Notes under the pieces: generated by a model | The model's input: the letters and a program-made list of their open reading frames with translations, nothing else | What the model was told of the DNA's origin: nothing | Databases searched by the model: none | Position numbers and translations under genes: made by a program | Shown: positions 14,355 through 16,280 of the stretch, in pieces | Position numbering within the stretch: the first letter of the stretch is position 1 | Layout: every line of letters begins with the position of its first letter | From: an uncultured Bacilli bacterium | GTDB taxonomy: Bacteria > Bacillota_I > Bacilli_A > RF39 > UBA660 | DNA length: 16,280 nt | Assembly: GCA_934088535.1 (NCBI GenBank) | Contig: CAKOJC010000025.1 | Span: forward strand, 1 to 16,280 | Reading direction: 5' to 3'

Positions 14355-15149
14355 ATGTCAAAGATTGAAAAAGAAGTTAAAATTTTAAATGTTGATGTTG
14401 AAAGTACAAGAAAAAAACTGGATGATATTGGAGCAAATTTTAAGAATAAAAAAGATCAAAAAATATATACTTACGATCTTATAGGAATAAATTTTAGATT
14501 TAATGAGGCTATATTCTTTTTAGAATCTGATAATTTATTAAGTAGAAATACTACTTTAAAAAAGTTAAAAGTAGTACTAGAGGAATTTGAAGATTTAGCA
14601 AGTGATGAAGTATTAAGTAAATGTTTTAGTGAGATGGATGTTAAATCTTTTGATGAGTTATATTCTTTAGATTCAAGAGATATACTTGATAAAATTAAAT
14701 CTTCTATAACTTTAAATGAAGAAATAAATAAGATGGATGTAAATCCTAATAAATGGATAAGACTTAGAAAGAGTAATGAAAAGATAGAACTTACTGTTAA
14801 ACATATTTTAAATAAAAATAAAGATAAGATTCAAAAAGTAAAAGAAGTTGAAATAGAAGTTTCCAGTTTAGAAGAAGCGAATCTTATATTAGAAAGTATT
14901 GGAGTAGTCCACAGAAACTATCAAGAAAAGATAAGATATAGTTATACATATAAGAATGCTGAAGTTGAGATAGATTTATGGCCAGGACTTGAACCTTATG
15001 TGGAAATAGAATGTGATAGTGAAGATGTAATTAATGAAATAATAGACATGTTAGTATTTAATGATAAGAGAATTGTTTCATTAAATACTGAAGAATTATA
15101 TAGAGAAAAAGGTATTGATATTTTGAAGATTTCTGAATTAAAATTCTAA
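14355..15149 (+). CDS. CYTH-domain protein (class IV adenylate cyclase/triphosphatase-like)
   Basis: A 264-residue protein beginning with the CYTH signature ExExK (EKEVK, residues 5-9). Later strands show the expected pattern of charged tunnel residues: WIRLRKSNEKIELTVKH, KVKEVEIEVSSLEEA, YQEKIRYSYTYKNAEVEIDLWPGLEPYVEIE. CYTH enzymes bind a triphosphate in a beta tunnel with divalent metal; members are CyaB-type adenylate cyclases, thiamine triphosphatases and inorganic triphosphatases, and I cannot tell which applies here. CYTH proteins are usually near 180 residues; this one has an insertion of about 80 residues (roughly 45-130), predicted helical, between the first and next strands. GGAGG before ATG 14355 is a strong ribosome binding site. 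No terminator follows; the next promoter starts 16 bases after the stop. Confidence 0.85.
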   Translation: MSKIEKEVKILNVDVESTRKKLDDIGANFKNKKDQKIYTYDLIGINFRFNEAIFFLESDNLLSRNTTLKKLKVVLEEFEDLASDEVLSKCFSEMDVKSFDELYSLDSRDILDKIKSSITLNEEINKMDVNPNKWIRLRKSNEKIELTVKHILNKNKDKIQKVKEVEIEVSSLEEANLILESIGVVHRNYQEKIRYSYTYKNAEVEIDLWPGLEPYVEIECDSEDVINEIIDMLVFNDKRIVSLNTEELYREKGIDILKISELKF

Positions 15150-15164
15150 AAAATAGTGTTTGAT

Positions 15165-15193
15165 TTGATTTTTTGTATCATTTGTGATATAAT
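15165..15193 (+). promoter_or_regulatory. Promoter of the two-TM membrane protein gene
   Basis: TTGATT (15165-15170), a 17-base spacer and extended -10 TGATATAAT (TATAAT at 15188-15193). It is strikingly like the promoter at 10333-10361, with the same spacing, the same TTGTATCA in the spacer and the same TGATATAAT. Confidence 0.82.
15176..15189. promoter_or_regulatory. TATCA-N4-TGATA dyad, possible operator (copy 2)
   Basis: The same perfect 5+5 inverted repeat as at 10344-10357, in the same phase relative to the -10. The four central bases differ between copies (AATA and TTTG), as expected for a protein-bound dyad with a free spacer. Confidence 0.45.
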
Positions 15194-15221
15194 ATGTTCA
15201 ATATTAAGGGGGAAAATAAAA

Positions 15222-16163
15222 ATGATTGATATTAAATTTAAAAATGAAAAGAGTTTATTTATTGGAGATAATGATGATGTTGCTGTAAAGGCAGAACGTG
15301 TTACTAAAAAAATAGAAAAGTATATTCGCAAAGGAAGATGTTCTAAAGCTGATAAAACTGATGATGGTTATAATTTTAACATATTAGATTATGACTATTC
15401 TTATCAAGATTATCATATAGAAGTAGGAGAACATACTAATAGTGAATATGCTCGTGAATCTGAAAGACTTTATAAACTTGCTAATACTAAAGAGATGAAA
15501 AAGAAATTTATTAAAACTGAGAAAGATATCTATACAAAACCTTCAAAGATTTTTAAGAGAAATTTTAGTGAGTTACTTGATGGTTATTCTGATCTTTTTA
15601 TACTTACTTTGGGTGCATCTGCAATTTTATCACTTTTCTTGACACTTCCTGTTGGTATTTGTTTTGATTTTTCTCTACCTGTTAGTATACTTATATCTGC
15701 TTCACCTCTTATTGCTCAACTTTCAACATTTCTTGCCGGTATACCACTTGTAAATACGATTAAAGAGTTAAAGCAAAATAAAAAGTCAAATAAAAAAGAT
15801 GATGAAGTACCTGAATCTGATGAAGAAGAAAAATCAACTGCTAAAAAAGTTAAAAAAGAATTAAGTCAAGAAAGAACTTTAAATGTTGTTAAAGAAAATA
15901 TTCCTTTTGTTAATAGTGATTATAAAGAAGAATTAAATAAAACAAGTAAAGAAAAATTAGTTATGTCATTCTTAAAGGAAAAGTATGGAGAATTAGAAGA
16001 AAAAAGAATAGAACTTATTAATAATGGTGGTTCTAGAGATGAAATTGCTCAAGTTGTTAATGAAATGAATGCAATTGTTTATAGAACTAATTCTTTAATA
16101 ACTGGTCTTAGTAAAGTAGAAATAATTTCAGAAGAAAAACCAGCAAGTCTTTTATTAAAATAA
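15222..16163 (+). CDS. Two-TM membrane protein of unknown function
   Basis: A 313-residue protein that I do not recognise. Residues 1-122 are hydrophilic, rich in Lys, Asp and Tyr, and lack a signal peptide. Two membrane helices follow (about 124-148 and 152-178; GASAILSLFLTLPVG and SILISASPLIAQLSTFLAG). Then comes a highly charged Lys/Glu linker (about 184-215) and a helical C-terminal domain with coiled-coil-like stretches, so both ends are probably in the cytosol. I chose ATG 15222 because GGGGG (15208-15212) lies nine bases before it; an in-frame ATG at 15156 lies upstream of the promoter. Its promoter nearly copies that of the J-domain protein gene, which hints that the two are expressed together. 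No terminator is evident after the stop. Confidence 0.75.
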   Translation: MIDIKFKNEKSLFIGDNDDVAVKAERVTKKIEKYIRKGRCSKADKTDDGYNFNILDYDYSYQDYHIEVGEHTNSEYARESERLYKLANTKEMKKKFIKTEKDIYTKPSKIFKRNFSELLDGYSDLFILTLGASAILSLFLTLPVGICFDFSLPVSILISASPLIAQLSTFLAGIPLVNTIKELKQNKKSNKKDDEVPESDEEEKSTAKKVKKELSQERTLNVVKENIPFVNSDYKEELNKTSKEKLVMSFLKEKYGELEEKRIELINNGGSRDEIAQVVNEMNAIVYRTNSLITGLSKVEIISEEKPASLLLK

Positions 16164-16173
16164 TTATTATAAT

Positions 16174-16202
16174 TTGACAAGAAATAAAATATATATTATA
16201 AT
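16174..16202 (+). promoter_or_regulatory. Consensus promoter of the T-box leader
   Basis: TTGACA (16174-16179), a 17-base spacer and TATAAT (16197-16202): both boxes match the consensus fully, the strongest promoter in the window. Transcription would start at about 16209. Confidence 0.92.
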
Positions 16203-16208
16203 TTATTC

Positions 16209-16280
16209 GTAAATTGTTGATTTGGAAGAGTAGATATATGATTCTTTATAGAAAGTGACTGGTTGATGGAAAGTCATAAG
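16209..16280 (+). promoter_or_regulatory. T-box riboswitch, 5' part of stem I (cut by window edge)
   Basis: The transcript begins with a T-box stem I: GGAAGAGTAGA (S-turn region, 16224-16234), then ATAGAAAG (AG-rich bulge like AGAGAG), and an apical hairpin TGACT (16256-16260), loop GGTTGATGGAA, AGTCA (16272-16276). The loop follows the T-box pattern GGnUGnUGnnAA. T-box leaders sense uncharged tRNA and control aminoacyl-tRNA synthetase, amino acid synthesis or transporter genes by antitermination. The specifier codon lies on the 3' side of stem I, past the window end, so the amino acid and the downstream gene are unknown. Confidence 0.8.

Noticed and set aside
15146..15331. 61-codon minus-strand open frame
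   Set aside because: It is antisense to a clear promoter and to the start of the two-TM protein gene.
1..16280. tRNA, rRNA, CRISPR arrays, insertion sequences or prophage genes
   Set aside because: I looked for cloverleaf arms with TTCRA-type loops, regularly spaced repeats, and transposase or integrase motifs, and saw none. The window is ordinary chromosomal sequence apart from the points reported.

Overview
The window is very AT-rich chromosomal DNA from an endospore-forming Firmicute. Codons are A/T-ending, Arg is mostly AGA, UGG encodes Trp and UGA is a real stop (used once, at the gerC-like/gerB-like overlap), so the code is standard. Sporulation is shown directly by a GerA-type germinant receptor operon and a clear CotE-family spore coat protein. 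An uncultured gut Bacilli or Clostridia lineage is my inference; the sequence alone does not fix the taxon.

Layout. Positions 1-2578 (minus strand) hold a germination receptor operon in the order A-C-B, with translational overlaps and the B gene cut by the window edge. A divergent membrane metallophosphoesterase (2640-3713) follows and meets a minus-strand M48 membrane metalloprotease (3742-5307) across a bidirectional terminator. Head to head with the protease start is the 3' remnant of a MucBP/LPXTG-like surface protein that has no start codon (5322-5813). Next come a membrane-anchored protein of unknown function (5893-6630), then a 32-codon peptide gene with its own promoter, strong ribosome binding site and terminator (6696-6794), and directly after it an ABC exporter (6847-8577). 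From there all genes are on the plus strand: cotE (8651-9193), a stand-alone DHH/DHHA1 phosphodiesterase of the GdpP type (9253-10317), a J-domain protein of unknown role (10393-12051), an XRE-HTH regulator with a membrane segment and Cys-bearing outer domain (12100-12792), a membrane-tethered CPWC thioredoxin-fold protein (12879-13499), a UcpA-type short-chain dehydrogenase (13546-14328), a CYTH-domain enzyme (14355-15149) and an unknown two-TM protein (15222-16163). The last ~70 bases are the 5' part of a T-box riboswitch behind a consensus promoter.

How genes work together. Most plus-strand genes from 6.6 kb on look monocistronic: terminators often overlap the stop codon and the next promoter follows at once. 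ucpA and the CYTH gene may be co-transcribed. The points most worth a second look are (a) the small peptide gene with its terminator in front of the ABC exporter, where a segment inside the peptide ORF is perfectly complementary to 9 bases of the terminator, suggesting attenuation or a small exported peptide; (b) two nearly identical promoters (10333-10361, 15165-15193) sharing a TATCA-N4-TGATA dyad at the same position; (c) the truncated surface-protein gene, a likely rearrangement scar; and (d) a GdpP-like enzyme with no membrane or sensory part and GGGN in place of GGGH.
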